The position numbers and the translations under genes are program-made. Positions 27,392-37,498 of a DNA stretch of 64,000 nucleotides are shown in pieces (within the stretch, counting starts at the first letter, position 1; the number at the start of each line of letters is the position of its first letter). A model generated the notes under the pieces. The model was not told the origin of the DNA, searched no databases, and saw nothing but the letters and a program-made list of their open reading frames with translations. Source of the DNA: Nocardia cyriacigeorgica (GTDB lineage Bacteria; Actinomycetota; Actinomycetes; Mycobacteriales; Mycobacteriaceae); contig NZ_JARWNX010000040.1 in assembly GCF_029868385.1 (NCBI RefSeq), forward strand, positions 124,001 to 188,000. Reading direction: 5' to 3'.

Positions 27392-30300
27392 ATGGTCCGG
27401 CCCCCGACTGCCCGCTCCGCTGTCCCCGGCGTCGGCCGTCTCGGATTACTCGAGCCGACGGCCGCCGCCTCCCTGGCCGAACTGGCATGGGACAACATCG
27501 ATGGCATTCCGCTGCTGTGGGCGCTCTCGCGCGCGCCCGACGCCGATCTGGCGCTGACCACCCTCCTCCGGCTCCGGGAAGCTCTCGGACACGACTGGGC
27601 GGAGCTGGATGCGGCGTTGCGCACCGATACGGCGTTGCGCGGCAGACTGTTCGCGCTGGTCGGCTCGTCCACCGCGTTCGGCGATCATCTGGTCGCCGAT
27701 CCGGGTGCGTGGAAGTCGCTGCGCCGCACCGATCTTCCCGATCGCGCCGAACTCGTCGCCGATCTGCTCGACGCCGTCGACGCGGCGCCGGAGACCGGTC
27801 CGCACGCCGGGCCGATGCTGTATCGGGCGGGAGAGTCTGGGCCGGAAGTCGTTGCGCTGCTGCGTAAACGCTACCGCGATCAGCTGATGTTGCTGGCCGC
27901 CCAGGATCTCGCCGCCACGGTGGAGAACGAACCGGTACTGCCGTATCAGGTGGTCGGCCGCCACCTCGCCGATCTCGCCGACGCGGCCTTGACCGCGGCG
28001 CTGTCGGTGGCCGTCGCTCGGGTGTGCCGGGACGAGCCGTGTCCGGTGCGGCTCGCGGTGATCGCCATGGGCAAATGTGGTGCGCGCGAACTCAACTACG
28101 TCAGCGATGTCGATATCGTGTTCGTCGCCGAGCCCGCCGATTCGACCGCGGCCCGCCTGGCCGCCGAGATGATGAGCATCGGCAGCGCCGCGTTCTTCGA
28201 GGTCGATGCGGCACTGCGACCCGAGGGCAAGGCCGGTGCGCTGGTGCGCACCCTCGAATCTCATATCGCCTACTACCAGCGCTGGGCGCGCACCTGGGAG
28301 TTCCAGGCGCTGCTCAAGGCCCGCCCGATGACCGGCGATCTAGCGCTCGGCGAGGAGTACCGCACCGCACTCATGCCCATGGTGTGGTCGGCCTCCGAAC
28401 GCCCCGATTTCGTGCCCGATGTGCAGGCCATGCGTCGCCGGGTCGAAGATCTGGTGCCCGCCGATATGCGGGAACGTGAACTGAAGCTGGGGCACGGCAG
28501 CTTGCGTGACGTCGAATTCGCCGTGCAGCTACTGCAATTGGTGCACGGCCGGGTGGACGAGGCACTGCATGTACAGGGCACCGTCGAAGCGTTGACGGCG
28601 CTGGCGGCCGAAGGCTACGTCGGCCGTGACGACGCCGCCAACCTCACCGCCTCCTACGAGTTCCTGCGTCTGCTCGAGCACCGGCTGCAATTGCAGCGAC
28701 TCAAGCGCACCCACACCTTGCCCGCCGACGACGACGCCGACGGTATGCGCTGGTTGGCCAGGGCCGCCCATATGCGTCCCGACGGCCGCCAGGACGCGAT
28801 GGGAGTGCTGCGCACCGAGATTCGCCGCAACACCGTCCGGGTCCGGCGCCTGCACGCCAAACTGTTCTATCGTCCGCTGCTGGAATCGGTCGCCCGCCTG
28901 GATTCCGACGCCCTGCGGTTGAGTCCCGACGCCGCTGTCCGCCAGCTTGCCGCACTCGGTTACGCCGCGCCCGAACACGCCCTCGGCCACCTGCGCGCGC
29001 TCACCGGCGGGGTGTCACGCAAGGGCCGCATCCAGGCGCTGCTGCTGCCGACGCTGCTGGAATGGTTGGGCGACACACCCAACCCGGATGCCGGTCTGCT
29101 TGCCTACCGCCGGGTGTCGGAGGGTTTGGCCGACCAGACCTGGTTCCTCCGTGAACTGCGTGATGAGGGCGCGGTCGCGCAACGGTTGATGATCGTGCTC
29201 GGATCCTCGGCGTATCTGCCGGATCTGCTGATCAACGCGCCCGAAACCATCCGCATGTACGCCGACGGGCCCGGCGGCCCACTGCTGCTCGGCCCGCAAC
29301 CGGAGGAGGTCGCGCGCGGCATCCTCACCGCCGCCGCGCGCTACGACGATCCGAAACGCGCGGTCGCGGCCGCACGGTCACTGCGACGACACGAACTGGC
29401 GCGGGTGGCCTCCGCCGATCTGCTCGGCCTGCTCGATGTGCCGCGGGTGTGCCGGGCCTTGTCGTCGGTCTGGGTCGCGGTGCTCGAGGCGTCGCTGCGT
29501 GCGGTGATCCGCGCCAGTGAGGCCGAACGCGGCGCACCCGCTCCCGCCGATTTCGCCGTCATCGGCATGGGCAGGCTCGGCGGTATGGAACTGGGCTACG
29601 GCTCCGACGCCGATGTGCTGTTCGTCTGCGATCCGCGTCCGGGCGAAGACGAGACCAAGGCCGTCAAATGGGCCATCGGCATTGCCGAGCGGGTCCAGCG
29701 GCTGCTCGGTGCGCCGAGCACCGATCCGCCGCTGCAAGTGGATGCCGCCCTGCGCCCGGAAGGCCGCAACGGCGCTCTGGTGCGCACGCTCGCCTCCTAC
29801 GCCGCCTACTACCAGCAGTGGGCGCAGCCGTGGGAGGAGCAGGCGCTGCTGCGCGCCCATCAGGTGGCGGGTGATCAGGAACTCGGCGTCCGGTTCCTGC
29901 ACGTCATCGACAAGGTGCGGTATCCGGCGGGCGGGGTGTCGGCCGAATCGGTGCGCGAGATCCGCCGGATCAAGGCCCGCGTCGACTCCGAACGGCTCCC
30001 GCGCGGCGCCGACCCCGCCACCCACACCAAACTCGGTCGCGGCGGGCTCGCCGATATCGAATGGACCGTGCAGCTCATGCAGCTGCGCCACGCGCATGAG
30101 GTGCCCGAGCTGCACAACACCTCGACCCTGGAATCGCTGGACGTCATCGAGCAGAAGGGCCTGCTCGATCCGGACGATGTCGACCTGCTGCGCCAGGCCT
30201 GGCTGATCGCGACCAAAGCCCGCAATGCCCTGGTCCAGGTCCGCGGCAAACCCAGCGACCAGCTGCCCGCGCCGGGCCCGCAACTCTCGGCAGTCGCGTA

Positions 30301-30403
30301 CGCGGCGGGCTGGCGCAACGGCGACGGCGGAGAATTCCTGGACAACTACATGCGGATCACGCGACGCGCGAAAGGCGTGGTGGAGCGGGTCTTCGGAGGC
30401 TGA
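27392..30403 (+). CDS. glnE: Bifunctional glutamine synthetase adenylyltransferase/adenylyl-removing enzyme
   Basis: This 1003-residue protein contains two nucleotidyltransferase halves. The N-terminal one has [19 protein letters not shown] (in part) and the C-terminal one has [19 protein letters not shown] (in part), each followed by a helical PII-uridylyltransferase-like domain with LRD/LAD-EF or EW-QLMQL motifs. It adenylylates or deadenylylates GlnA1 in response to nitrogen status. The length is close to M. tuberculosis GlnE (994). TAATTT at 27380 is a good -10 and the ATG follows six bases later, so the message may be leaderless. It lies 56 nt after glnA2. Confidence 0.97.
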   Translation: MVRPPTARSAVPGVGRLGLLEPTAAASLAELAWDNIDGIPLLWALSRAPDADLALTTLLRLREALGHDWAELDAALRTDTALRGRLFALVGSSTAFGDHLVADPGAWKSLRRTDLPDRAELVADLLDAVDAAPETGPHAGPMLYRAGESGPEVVALLRKRYRDQLMLLAAQDLAATVENEPVLPYQVVGRHLADLADAALTAALSVAVARVCRDEPCPVRLAVIAMGKCGARELNYVSDVDIVFVAEPADSTAARLAAEMMSIGSAAFFEVDAALRPEGKAGALVRTLESHIAYYQRWARTWEFQALLKARPMTGDLALGEEYRTALMPMVWSASERPDFVPDVQAMRRRVEDLVPADMRERELKLGHGSLRDVEFAVQLLQLVHGRVDEALHVQGTVEALTALAAEGYVGRDDAANLTASYEFLRLLEHRLQLQRLKRTHTLPADDDADGMRWLARAAHMRPDGRQDAMGVLRTEIRRNTVRVRRLHAKLFYRPLLESVARLDSDALRLSPDAAVRQLAALGYAAPEHALGHLRALTGGVSRKGRIQALLLPTLLEWLGDTPNPDAGLLAYRRVSEGLADQTWFLRELRDEGAVAQRLMIVLGSSAYLPDLLINAPETIRMYADGPGGPLLLGPQPEEVARGILTAAARYDDPKRAVAAARSLRRHELARVASADLLGLLDVPRVCRALSSVWVAVLEASLRAVIRASEAERGAPAPADFAVIGMGRLGGMELGYGSDADVLFVCDPRPGEDETKAVKWAIGIAERVQRLLGAPSTDPPLQVDAALRPEGRNGALVRTLASYAAYYQQWAQPWEEQALLRAHQVAGDQELGVRFLHVIDKVRYPAGGVSAESVREIRRIKARVDSERLPRGADPATHTKLGRGGLADIEWTVQLMQLRHAHEVPELHNTSTLESLDVIEQKGLLDPDDVDLLRQAWLIATKARNALVQVRGKPSDQLPAPGPQLSAVAYAAGWRNGDGGEFLDNYMRITRRAKGVVERVFGG

Positions 30404-30554
30404 GCGGCGTCGCTACCTGGTCCTGCCGCACGGACGAGTACGCGGTCGAGTCGGCAGCGTCGAAGCGCCGGTGGTTGTCGCGGAGGTCGGACGCCTGTCG
30501 GACCAGAATCGCCCCTGACCGAGCTGGGTCGGAACGCGGAGGAGGTGGAACCCG

Positions 30555-30842
30555 CTACCGAATATCCGATCCGGTGACCTCGCGGAACCGGCCGACGAAT
30601 GCGCGCAGAGCACTCCTGTCCTCGACGTCCGGCGGGCGATGGCCCTTGTCGGCGGTGACAGTGACAGTGGTGCCCGCCGCGATACCCAGATCCGCCCAGC
30701 ACAACGGCAACAGCGGTGCATGCACCGAATGGTCGTTCGCGGTGATGACGATGGTCGAGGAATATCGGCCCGCCACGTCGACCAGGGCCTCGGCGGTAGC
30801 GGGCGACAGCGCGCCCGGGGAATCGAACTCTTCGAAGTACAT
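30555..30842 (-). CDS. HPr-like protein lacking the phosphorylatable histidine
   Basis: This 95-residue protein follows the HPr (PTS phosphocarrier) pattern. There is a helix SPATAEALVDVAGRYSS, strand IVITANDHSV, a second helix region ending DLGI, then AAGTTVTVTAD and a C-terminal helix. The active-site segment GIHARPA is replaced by GALSPATA and there is no histidine before residue 38, so phosphotransfer from enzyme I is impossible. The Ser46 region is also altered. It may be a binding or regulatory homologue. The ATG follows GGAGGG. It is convergent to glnE and divergent from the EEP gene. The HPr assignment rests on pattern only. Confidence 0.65.
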   Translation of the reverse strand: MYFEEFDSPGALSPATAEALVDVAGRYSSTIVITANDHSVHAPLLPLCWADLGIAAGTTVTVTADKGHRPPDVEDRSALRAFVGRFREVTGSDIR

Positions 30843-30945
30843 AGCCACCCTCCTGTCCGAACACGAGTGTAGGGCGCTGTGATTCTCACAGGATCCACAC
30901 AATTGATCCACGAATCGGTCACCGGCCCGTTCTAAGGTCCCAGAC

Positions 30946-31890
30946 ATGCGAATGTGGGTGGACCGAGCGCTGCTCGGCACGGGGTGGGTTGCCCTCGCGA
31001 CGGGCGTCGCGGGGATCGCGCTGTACTTCAGCGGATGGCAGCAGCGGACGATGGTGCTGTTGGCCTCCGGTGCGTCGCTGCTGATGCTGGGGACGGTCGT
31101 GGCGCTGGTGCTGTTCGCCATCGCCCGCGGCCGACGCAGCATGATCGCCGCCGGGATCGCGGTGGCGGCGGTGCTGTGGACACAGGTGCCGATCTTCGTA
31201 CCCGACGGTCACGCCGCCGACGGGCCCGAACTGACCGTGATGCAGTCCAATCTGCTGTTCGGCGGCGCCGACACCGGCGCTGTGGTCGACGCGGTCCGCG
31301 GGCAGAGCGTCGATGTGCTCACCTTGAACGAACTCACCGCGGGCGCCGTCGCCGGGCTCACCGCCGCGGGCATCGACGAGCTGCTGCCGTACCACTATCT
31401 GGAAGATTCCGAGGCCGGTGGCGTCGGCACCGGCATCTACAGCCGATACCCGCTGCGCGACACCGAGAACTACGACGGATTCCTGCTCAACAACATCTCG
31501 GCCGTCATGGACCATCCCGACCGCGGTCCGATCGCCGTCTACGCCTTCCACCCGGTGCCGCCGCCGCTGGACTTCGACCGCTGGCAGCGCGAACTACGCG
31601 CCATCCGCGACATTCTCGAACTCGAACAGCGTCCGGCCATCGTCGGCGCCGACTTCAACGCCACCCGCGATCACAGCGCCTTCCGCGATCTGCTGCGCGG
31701 CCGTTTCGAAGCCGCCGCCGACCAGGCCGGGGCCGGACCGCTGCGCACCTACCCGCAGGACCGCAGGTGGGGCCCGGTCATCGGCATCGATCATGTCCTG
31801 CTGGCGGACGCGTCCGCCGACAAAGTCTGGACCATGGTCGTCCCCGGCACCGACCACCGCGCCCTCCTCGCCGACACCCGCCTGCACTGA
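30946..31890 (+). CDS. Membrane-anchored endonuclease/exonuclease/phosphatase (EEP) family protein
   Basis: This 314-residue protein has three N-terminal hydrophobic helices (about residues 8-30, 36-60, 66-84). An EEP domain outside the membrane follows, with VMQSNLLFGG (Asn), TLNELT (Glu, metal), GIYSRYPL, GADFNATRDHSAFRDLL (Asp/Asn) and IDHVLL plus DHRALLADTRL (final His). The family includes DNases, sphingomyelinases and inositol phosphatases; the substrate here is unknown. TAAGGT (30933-30938) is a candidate -10 and the ATG lies seven bases after it, so a leaderless message is likely. Confidence 0.88.
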   Translation: MRMWVDRALLGTGWVALATGVAGIALYFSGWQQRTMVLLASGASLLMLGTVVALVLFAIARGRRSMIAAGIAVAAVLWTQVPIFVPDGHAADGPELTVMQSNLLFGGADTGAVVDAVRGQSVDVLTLNELTAGAVAGLTAAGIDELLPYHYLEDSEAGGVGTGIYSRYPLRDTENYDGFLLNNISAVMDHPDRGPIAVYAFHPVPPPLDFDRWQRELRAIRDILELEQRPAIVGADFNATRDHSAFRDLLRGRFEAAADQAGAGPLRTYPQDRRWGPVIGIDHVLLADASADKVWTMVVPGTDHRALLADTRLH

Positions 31891-32150
31891 CCAGCCCACC
31901 ACAACCGCTGGTGGCGTCGGCGAGTGGCACCGGGTGGCGGGGCTACTCGCGAAACGCCGCAGCCGGGTGACACTCGCCGATTCGTTGCGGTGGGGGCGCG
32001 TGTATCCGTCGGTGGCGAATTTTCTCTGCTGCGATGCGTTTCGGCGCGGCCGAGCGATTACCATGTGGAGCGCTCGGACGGCAGACGCATGCGGCGTCGG
32101 TCCGAGCCCGGGTTGTATTCCGGCCCGGTCGACCTTGGGGAGGCAATCAA

Positions 32151-33590
32151 GTGACAAGGAACAAGCGGCTGCGCTTTACCGCCGCCATCGTGGCATGCGC
32201 CGCGCTGGTACTCACCGGCTGTTCGGAATCGGCCGAGGCGGCGCAGTCGGGTCCGGGGCAGGACAATCCGTGGCAGATCGCCGGTGCGACATCGAGCACC
32301 GGACCGAGCGGCCCACGTGATGACGCTCCGGACGCGCCGATCCAGGCCGAGAACGGTGACGGCGGTCCGATGGACCAGCTCGCCCTCAATGCGGTCTACG
32401 ACGTCCAGGAGTTCTGGAAGACCGAGTACAGCAAGACCTTTCCCGGCACGTTCGAGCCGGTCGACCAGCTGATCTCGTGGTCGGCGCTGGCGTCGAAGTC
32501 CGAGGCGGTCGAGTTCTGCACGATCGACACCTACCAGATGGTCAATGCCGCCTATTGCAGCACCGACCATTCGATCGGCTGGGACCGCGGTGTGCTGCTG
32601 CCCGAGCTGGTCAAAGAGTTCGGTGACATGTCGGTCGTGATGGTGCTCGCACACGAATACGGCCACGCCCTCCAGGGCCAGGCCAAGATCTCCGACCGTC
32701 GCACGCCCGGCCTGGTCCGGGAACAGCAGGCCGACTGCCTGGCCGGTGTGTACCTGCGCTATGTCGCCGAAGGCGATTCCAAGTACTTCACGATGAACAC
32801 CACCGACGGACTCAACGGCGTGCTCGGCGCGACCGTCGCGGTGCGCGACCGTGACCCCGACGATCCGGACAATGTGCACGGTTCGGCGTTCGAGCGGGTG
32901 ACGGCGGTGCAGATGGGTTACACCAGCGGCGCCGAAGCCTGCAAGTCCATCAACGAGGACGAGATCGAACAGCGTCGCTCGGGTCTGCCGATCACCTTCG
33001 AGGACGACAACGGCGACCGCCAGCTGCCGGTCGATGAGGAATCGCTGGTCAGCGTGGCCAATGCCGCCGCGAAGGCGCTTCCGGCCGACACCGTCCCGCA
33101 GTACGACTACTCCGGTGTGGCCGCCAGCTGCTCCGGCGTGACCGTCACCGAGCCGGTGTCCTACTGCCCGGGCAGCAACTCCATCGGCACCGATATCGCG
33201 GCGCTGGCCGAACGCGGTGGCCCCCTCGAAGACGAGGACAAACCGCTGTCGGCGATCGTCAGCGGCGATTACAACGCGTTCGTCGTCTTCATCTCCCGCT
33301 ACACCCTTGCCGTACAGCAGGCGCGCGGACTGTCGCTGGAGGGCGCCGAAACCGCCGGTCTGCGGACCTCCTGCCTGACCGGTGCGGTGACCACCGAACT
33401 GAGCAAGGAAGGCAGCGAAGTCCGGCTGTCGGCCGGTGACCTGGACGAGGCCATCTCCGGCCTGCTGTCGGACGGTCTGGCGGCCAGCGACGTCAACGGT
33501 AAGACCGTGGAAAGCGGCTACCTGCGACTCGAGGCCTTCCGCCTCGGTGTGTTGCAGGGTGAGGCGGCCTGCGCGAACAAGTACAACTGA
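32151..33590 (+). CDS. Lipoprotein neutral zinc metallopeptidase
   Basis: This 479-residue exported lipoprotein has a lipobox LTGC (Cys about residue 24) and a catalytic domain with HEYGHALQ, followed by EQQADCLAGVYLRYV, where the Glu is the third zinc ligand of the putative neutral zinc metallopeptidase family. The remaining C-terminal half has paired cysteines and no known domain. It should act on peptides at the cell surface. The GTG at 32151 follows GGGGAGG (32136-32142) with good spacing. The region 31891-32150 upstream has no gene. It is convergent with the lipase-fusion gene across a strong terminator. Confidence 0.9.
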   Translation: MTRNKRLRFTAAIVACAALVLTGCSESAEAAQSGPGQDNPWQIAGATSSTGPSGPRDDAPDAPIQAENGDGGPMDQLALNAVYDVQEFWKTEYSKTFPGTFEPVDQLISWSALASKSEAVEFCTIDTYQMVNAAYCSTDHSIGWDRGVLLPELVKEFGDMSVVMVLAHEYGHALQGQAKISDRRTPGLVREQQADCLAGVYLRYVAEGDSKYFTMNTTDGLNGVLGATVAVRDRDPDDPDNVHGSAFERVTAVQMGYTSGAEACKSINEDEIEQRRSGLPITFEDDNGDRQLPVDEESLVSVANAAAKALPADTVPQYDYSGVAASCSGVTVTEPVSYCPGSNSIGTDIAALAERGGPLEDEDKPLSAIVSGDYNAFVVFISRYTLAVQQARGLSLEGAETAGLRTSCLTGAVTTELSKEGSEVRLSAGDLDEAISGLLSDGLAASDVNGKTVESGYLRLEAFRLGVLQGEAACANKYN

Positions 33591-33603
33591 CGTAGTACGA
33601 ACA

Positions 33604-33648
33604 GCGAAGGCGCCGAGGTCGATTGGTTCGACCTCGGCGCCTTTCGCT
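33604..33648. terminator. Bidirectional intrinsic terminator
   Basis: GGCGCCGAGGTCGA (33609-33622) and its complement (33628-33641) form a 14-bp stem with a 5-nt loop. Flanking GCGAA and TTTCGC nearly extend the pairing. It sits between two convergent genes and ends in TTT on one side and AA on the other. Confidence 0.85.
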
Positions 33649-33650
33649 GA

Positions 33651-35921
33651 CTACTGGCCGAGGTGCGCTTCCAACCAGTCGACGACATCGGTGAGCACCT
33701 GGTCCTGCTCGGGCTCGTTGAAGATCTCGTGGTACAGGCCGTCGTAGCGCCGCACGGTGAGATCCTCGGTGCCCGCGCCCTTCTCGATGAGATCGGTGCT
33801 CGACGGCGCCGCGATGGTATCGGCGGTCCCGTGCATGGCCAGCGTCGGCACGGTCAGCCGGTGCAACCGGCCCTTGACCGCCACCGACGCGTTCAGGATC
33901 TCGGTGGCGGTGCGCGCGGGCAGCTTGCCGCGGAACACCAGGGGATCGCTGTCGTAGGCCGCGACGACCTTCGGATCCCGGCTGATATCGGAGGAATCCA
34001 ACATCAGCACACCGAGATTCGGCGTCAACCGGGTGAGCACCGGCGCCAGCAGACGCTGGATCGGATTACCCACCGGGATATCGAGCGGCGGCGCCGATAC
34101 GACCACACCGTCGACCTCGATCGGCGCGCGCGTCGCCAGGAACAGCACGATCAGACTGCCCATCGAATGTCCGAGCAGGAACGCGGGCAGCTCCGGGAAG
34201 TCCCGCCGCGCCAGCGCGAGCAGTGTGGCCACATTGTCGGCCGCCGAATCCATCGACCCGATATTCGCCCGATTCCCATCGGACGTGCCGTGCCCCGGAT
34301 GATCCAACGCGTACACCGCGAACCCGGCACCGGACAGGCGCTGCCCGACGTGCTCGTAGCGTCCGGCATGCTCGGCGACACCATGCACCAGCACGATCAC
34401 ACCACGCGCCGCGTTCTCGGGAAGCCAAGCACGCCAGTCGATCCGAGCACCATGATCGATGAAGGAGCCGGTATCGGCAGGTGTGCCGGGACCGGCCGGT
34501 GCGGCGTCCGACCCTTCCGCGACCGCGTCATTCGAGGTTTCATCATCGGCTGTTGCCGGGGGAGTATCGGCCGAGTCCGCTGATGCTGTCGGCTCCACTC
34601 CGCCCGCGTCGTCGGCGCCGGACTCATCGGTGTCGGTCGCCGGTTCGGGGCTGGTCGAGTCCGGCGTGGCCGCGGATTCCTCGGCCGCGCTTGTGCTTGT
34701 TGTGGTCGCACCTGTGTCCGAGCCGGTGGAGGCGGTCGCCACCGTGGAATTGGCTGCGTCGGTGGGCTCGGCATCGTCGGAAACTATGGCTGCCGATTCG
34801 GCGCCCTCGTCGGCGCTGGCGTCAGGGGTGACCGTGGCGGCGTGCGTGGTCGCTGTGCCGGTACCGGTGACGTCCCCGGCCGGGGTCTCGTCCGCAGCGA
34901 CCTCACCGGCCTTCTCGTCGGCGGTGGAGTCGGCTTCGGAATTCGTGGACTTCGCCGCCGCACGTGTAGTGGGCGCGCCACCTGCTGCGGTCTTCGCGGT
35001 CCGCTTCTTCGCAGGACTGCTGGCCGGGGCGGACTTGCCGGTCGACGACGCGCTCCCGGCCGCCTTCGCATCAGCGGCCACGGCTGCGGCCGGATCGGTC
35101 GACGTCACGTCCGCATCGGCCGCGGCAACGGCACGTTTCGCCGTCGCCTTCGCACCCGGCTTCTTGGCAGCGACCTTCTTCGCGGCTGTGCCCGCGGTCG
35201 TCGAGGTGCTCTTGCGGGCACGCGGCGCGCTCTTGGCGGCCTGCGCGCCGGTGTCGCCGGTGCCCGCATCGGCTTCGGCCTTGCCCGTCGAACCGCTCAC
35301 GGATTCGGTGGCAGGTTTCGCCGCAGCCTTCTTCGCTGCCGGGCCGGCGCCCTTCGCGTCCGTGCGCTTCGCGGCAGTGCCGGACGCAGCGGTCTTCGCG
35401 GCAGCGCCGGAGGCAGTGCTCTTCGCAGCGGTACCGGCGGTGGTCTTCTTTGCCGCCGAGTCGGAACCGGTGCTCTTCGCGGATGTGCCCAGGTCTGCAC
35501 CCTCGGCGGTGGTACCGGAAGTGGTGGCCTTTGCGGCAGCACCGGAGGCGCTCTTTGCGGCGGTGCCGGAGGCGGATTTCTTGGCTGCCGGTCGGGAACC
35601 GGCACGCTTCGCCGCTGCGCCGGACGCGGCATCCTTCGGGGCATCGCCGGAGCCGCTGCCGTCAGCCGCAGCACCCGAGTCGGCGCTCTTGGCCGCACGT
35701 GGGGCGCGCTTCGCGGGTGCCTTCTTGGCGGGGGCCTTGGCCGGGGTCTTCGCCTTCGCCGCGGCCTTTCCGGTACCGGTCTCGCCGTTCGCGGCACTCG
35801 TCCCGGTAGACGCAGAACTCGCCGCGATATCCGCGGTGGGCGCGTTGCCCGTGGCGGAGGTCGGATCGGAATCGGTGGTGTTCGAGGCGGATTGCTTGTC
35901 CGGCTCGGCGGCTTGGCTCAT
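33651..35921 (-). CDS. Monoacylglycerol-lipase-like alpha/beta-hydrolase with a ~480-residue disordered N-terminal extension
   Basis: This 756-residue protein has two very different parts. Residues about 485-756 form a complete alpha/beta-hydrolase of the monoacylglycerol lipase type (compare mycobacterial Rv0183): VLVHGVAEHAGRY, LDHPGHGTSDG, nucleophile GHSMGS (Ser586), GTADTIAAP (Asp701), YHEIFNE (His731). Residues 1-484 are low complexity: to about 320 they are rich in Ala/Lys with repeated AAAK, KKAPAK and SGAAAK units, like histone H1 or HBHA tails; from about 320 to 484 they are Asp/Glu/Ser/Thr-rich and acidic. There is no signal peptide. The start overlaps the M20 gene stop (ATGA). The extension could drive binding to DNA or RNA, phase separation or surface attachment; none is shown. 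Confidence 0.85.
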   Translation of the reverse strand: MSQAAEPDKQSASNTTDSDPTSATGNAPTADIAASSASTGTSAANGETGTGKAAAKAKTPAKAPAKKAPAKRAPRAAKSADSGAAADGSGSGDAPKDAASGAAAKRAGSRPAAKKSASGTAAKSASGAAAKATTSGTTAEGADLGTSAKSTGSDSAAKKTTAGTAAKSTASGAAAKTAASGTAAKRTDAKGAGPAAKKAAAKPATESVSGSTGKAEADAGTGDTGAQAAKSAPRARKSTSTTAGTAAKKVAAKKPGAKATAKRAVAAADADVTSTDPAAAVAADAKAAGSASSTGKSAPASSPAKKRTAKTAAGGAPTTRAAAKSTNSEADSTADEKAGEVAADETPAGDVTGTGTATTHAATVTPDASADEGAESAAIVSDDAEPTDAANSTVATASTGSDTGATTTSTSAAEESAATPDSTSPEPATDTDESGADDAGGVEPTASADSADTPPATADDETSNDAVAEGSDAAPAGPGTPADTGSFIDHGARIDWRAWLPENAARGVIVLVHGVAEHAGRYEHVGQRLSGAGFAVYALDHPGHGTSDGNRANIGSMDSAADNVATLLALARRDFPELPAFLLGHSMGSLIVLFLATRAPIEVDGVVVSAPPLDIPVGNPIQRLLAPVLTRLTPNLGVLMLDSSDISRDPKVVAAYDSDPLVFRGKLPARTATEILNASVAVKGRLHRLTVPTLAMHGTADTIAAPSSTDLIEKGAGTEDLTVRRYDGLYHEIFNEPEQDQVLTDVVDWLEAHLGQ

Positions 35922-37498
35922 GTGTCGGTTCCTCGTGTGGTGCTTGGCGCCGGGTCGGCGAGCTGGTCTATCAGCCGCCGGTTGAATTCGATGAGGCGAG
36001 CGTAGTTCACTCGGGAGATCCGTTCATCGGTTCCATGGATGCGTTCGAGGTCGGTCTGGTCGAAGACGACCGGGGCGAAGTTGCAGCGGGTGTCGGCCAG
36101 ATCGTCGTAATGGCGGGAGTCGGTGGCGCCGGGGACGATGCCGGTGGTCACGGCGATACCGGGCACCACATCGGTGGCCAGGCGAGCGATCCGATCGAAG
36201 GCCGGGCCGGGTGCGCCGACCTGTGAGGGCTCCGAGGACATGCCGACCAGCTCGATCCGCACCCCGTCGTCGCGGACCACGCGGCGGCAATGTCGCAGCA
36301 CCCCGGCCACCGAATCACCGGACAGGATGCGGAAATTCACCAGTGCTTCGGCATACTGCGGCAGCACATTCGCCTTCACCCCGCCCCGGATGACGGTCGG
36401 CGCGGTCGTCGTGCGCACCATCGCCTCGGTCTGCGGCCTCGCGGCCAGCACTCGCGCGACCACGGGCCCCGCGATCCCGGTCAGCCCCAGCAGCCTGCGC
36501 CTGGTCGCGGGCATGGCCTCGCGCAGCCGGGCGAGCATATCGACGACCACCGGCGTCAACCGCAGCGGCATCGGCCGATCCTGAATGCGCCCGACCGCCC
36601 GCGCGATCCGCCCGACCGCCGTCTGCCTGCCCGGCATCGAGGAATGCCCGCCGGTATCCGTCACCGACAGCCGAACGGTCGCATATCCCTTCTCTCCCAG
36701 CATGATCGAGGCCACCGGCTGGTCCACGCCATCGGCCACGCCCTCGGTGATCACCCCGCCCTCATCGAGCAGCAACTCGGCGCGCACTCCGCGTTCGCGC
36801 AATGTCTGCGCCATCCGTACCGCGCCGTCATCGCCGAAGACCTCTTCGTCGTGACCGAACGCCAGATACACCGTCCGCGCGGGCCGCACCCCCGCGCCCA
36901 GTGCCGCCTCGACCGCCTCCAGAAGGGCCATGACCCGGCTCTTGTCGTCGATCGCCCCACGCCCCCAGATGAATTCGTCATCCACCACCCCCGCGAACGG
37001 CGGATGGGTCCAATGCGGCTGATCATCGGCGGGCACCACATCCTGATGCGCCAGCAGAATCGCCGCCGTCCGCGCCGGATCGGCACCACGCCAGGTGTAG
37101 AGCCTGCTGTACCCGAAGATCTCGAGTTCCAGCTCCGCGTGCACCAGGGGGAACGAGCGCTCGAGGTGCGCGGCCAGCAGCGCGAACGCCGCGTCGTCGG
37201 TGTCGGCGGGATCCTCTCGCGACACCGTGGCACACCGCAGAGCCGCCGCCAGCCGCTCGGCAGTCGCGTCGTCGACGCCACGGTGATCGGCCGGACTGCC
37301 GATACGCGGCGCCCCACCCGCAACCCCGGCGCCATCAGTGGACTCCGACAGCCCGACGCCGTCAGGATGCCGCGCGGACGCGGCTGTCGCGACGCCGGGC
37401 GCTTCCCCGGACTCGCGCTGTCTGTCGGCATCCGTCGCATCGTCGGCCGAACCGATCGGCGTAGCACCCTCGGGTTCGTTCCGCGCGGCTTCGTTCAT
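35918..37498 (-). CDS. M20-family metallopeptidase (carboxypeptidase-like)
   Basis: This 526-residue protein has an M20 catalytic core from about residue 75. It shows AAILLAHQDVVPA (first zinc His and catalytic Asp), WGRGAIDDKS (bridging Asp), AFGHDEEVFGDDGA (catalytic Glu pair) and a late IHGTDERI (final His). It resembles the Gly-X carboxypeptidase/CPS1-like branch. The first ~75 residues are Ala/Asp/Gly-rich and probably disordered, a milder form of what the next gene shows. The ATG at 37498 overlaps the stop of the upstream CocE-like gene (ATGA), which fixes the start. It is cytoplasmic, with no signal peptide. Confidence 0.9.
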   Translation of the reverse strand: MNEAARNEPEGATPIGSADDATDADRQRESGEAPGVATAASARHPDGVGLSESTDGAGVAGGAPRIGSPADHRGVDDATAERLAAALRCATVSREDPADTDDAAFALLAAHLERSFPLVHAELELEIFGYSRLYTWRGADPARTAAILLAHQDVVPADDQPHWTHPPFAGVVDDEFIWGRGAIDDKSRVMALLEAVEAALGAGVRPARTVYLAFGHDEEVFGDDGAVRMAQTLRERGVRAELLLDEGGVITEGVADGVDQPVASIMLGEKGYATVRLSVTDTGGHSSMPGRQTAVGRIARAVGRIQDRPMPLRLTPVVVDMLARLREAMPATRRRLLGLTGIAGPVVARVLAARPQTEAMVRTTTAPTVIRGGVKANVLPQYAEALVNFRILSGDSVAGVLRHCRRVVRDDGVRIELVGMSSEPSQVGAPGPAFDRIARLATDVVPGIAVTTGIVPGATDSRHYDDLADTRCNFAPVVFDQTDLERIHGTDERISRVNYARLIEFNRRLIDQLADPAPSTTRGTDT

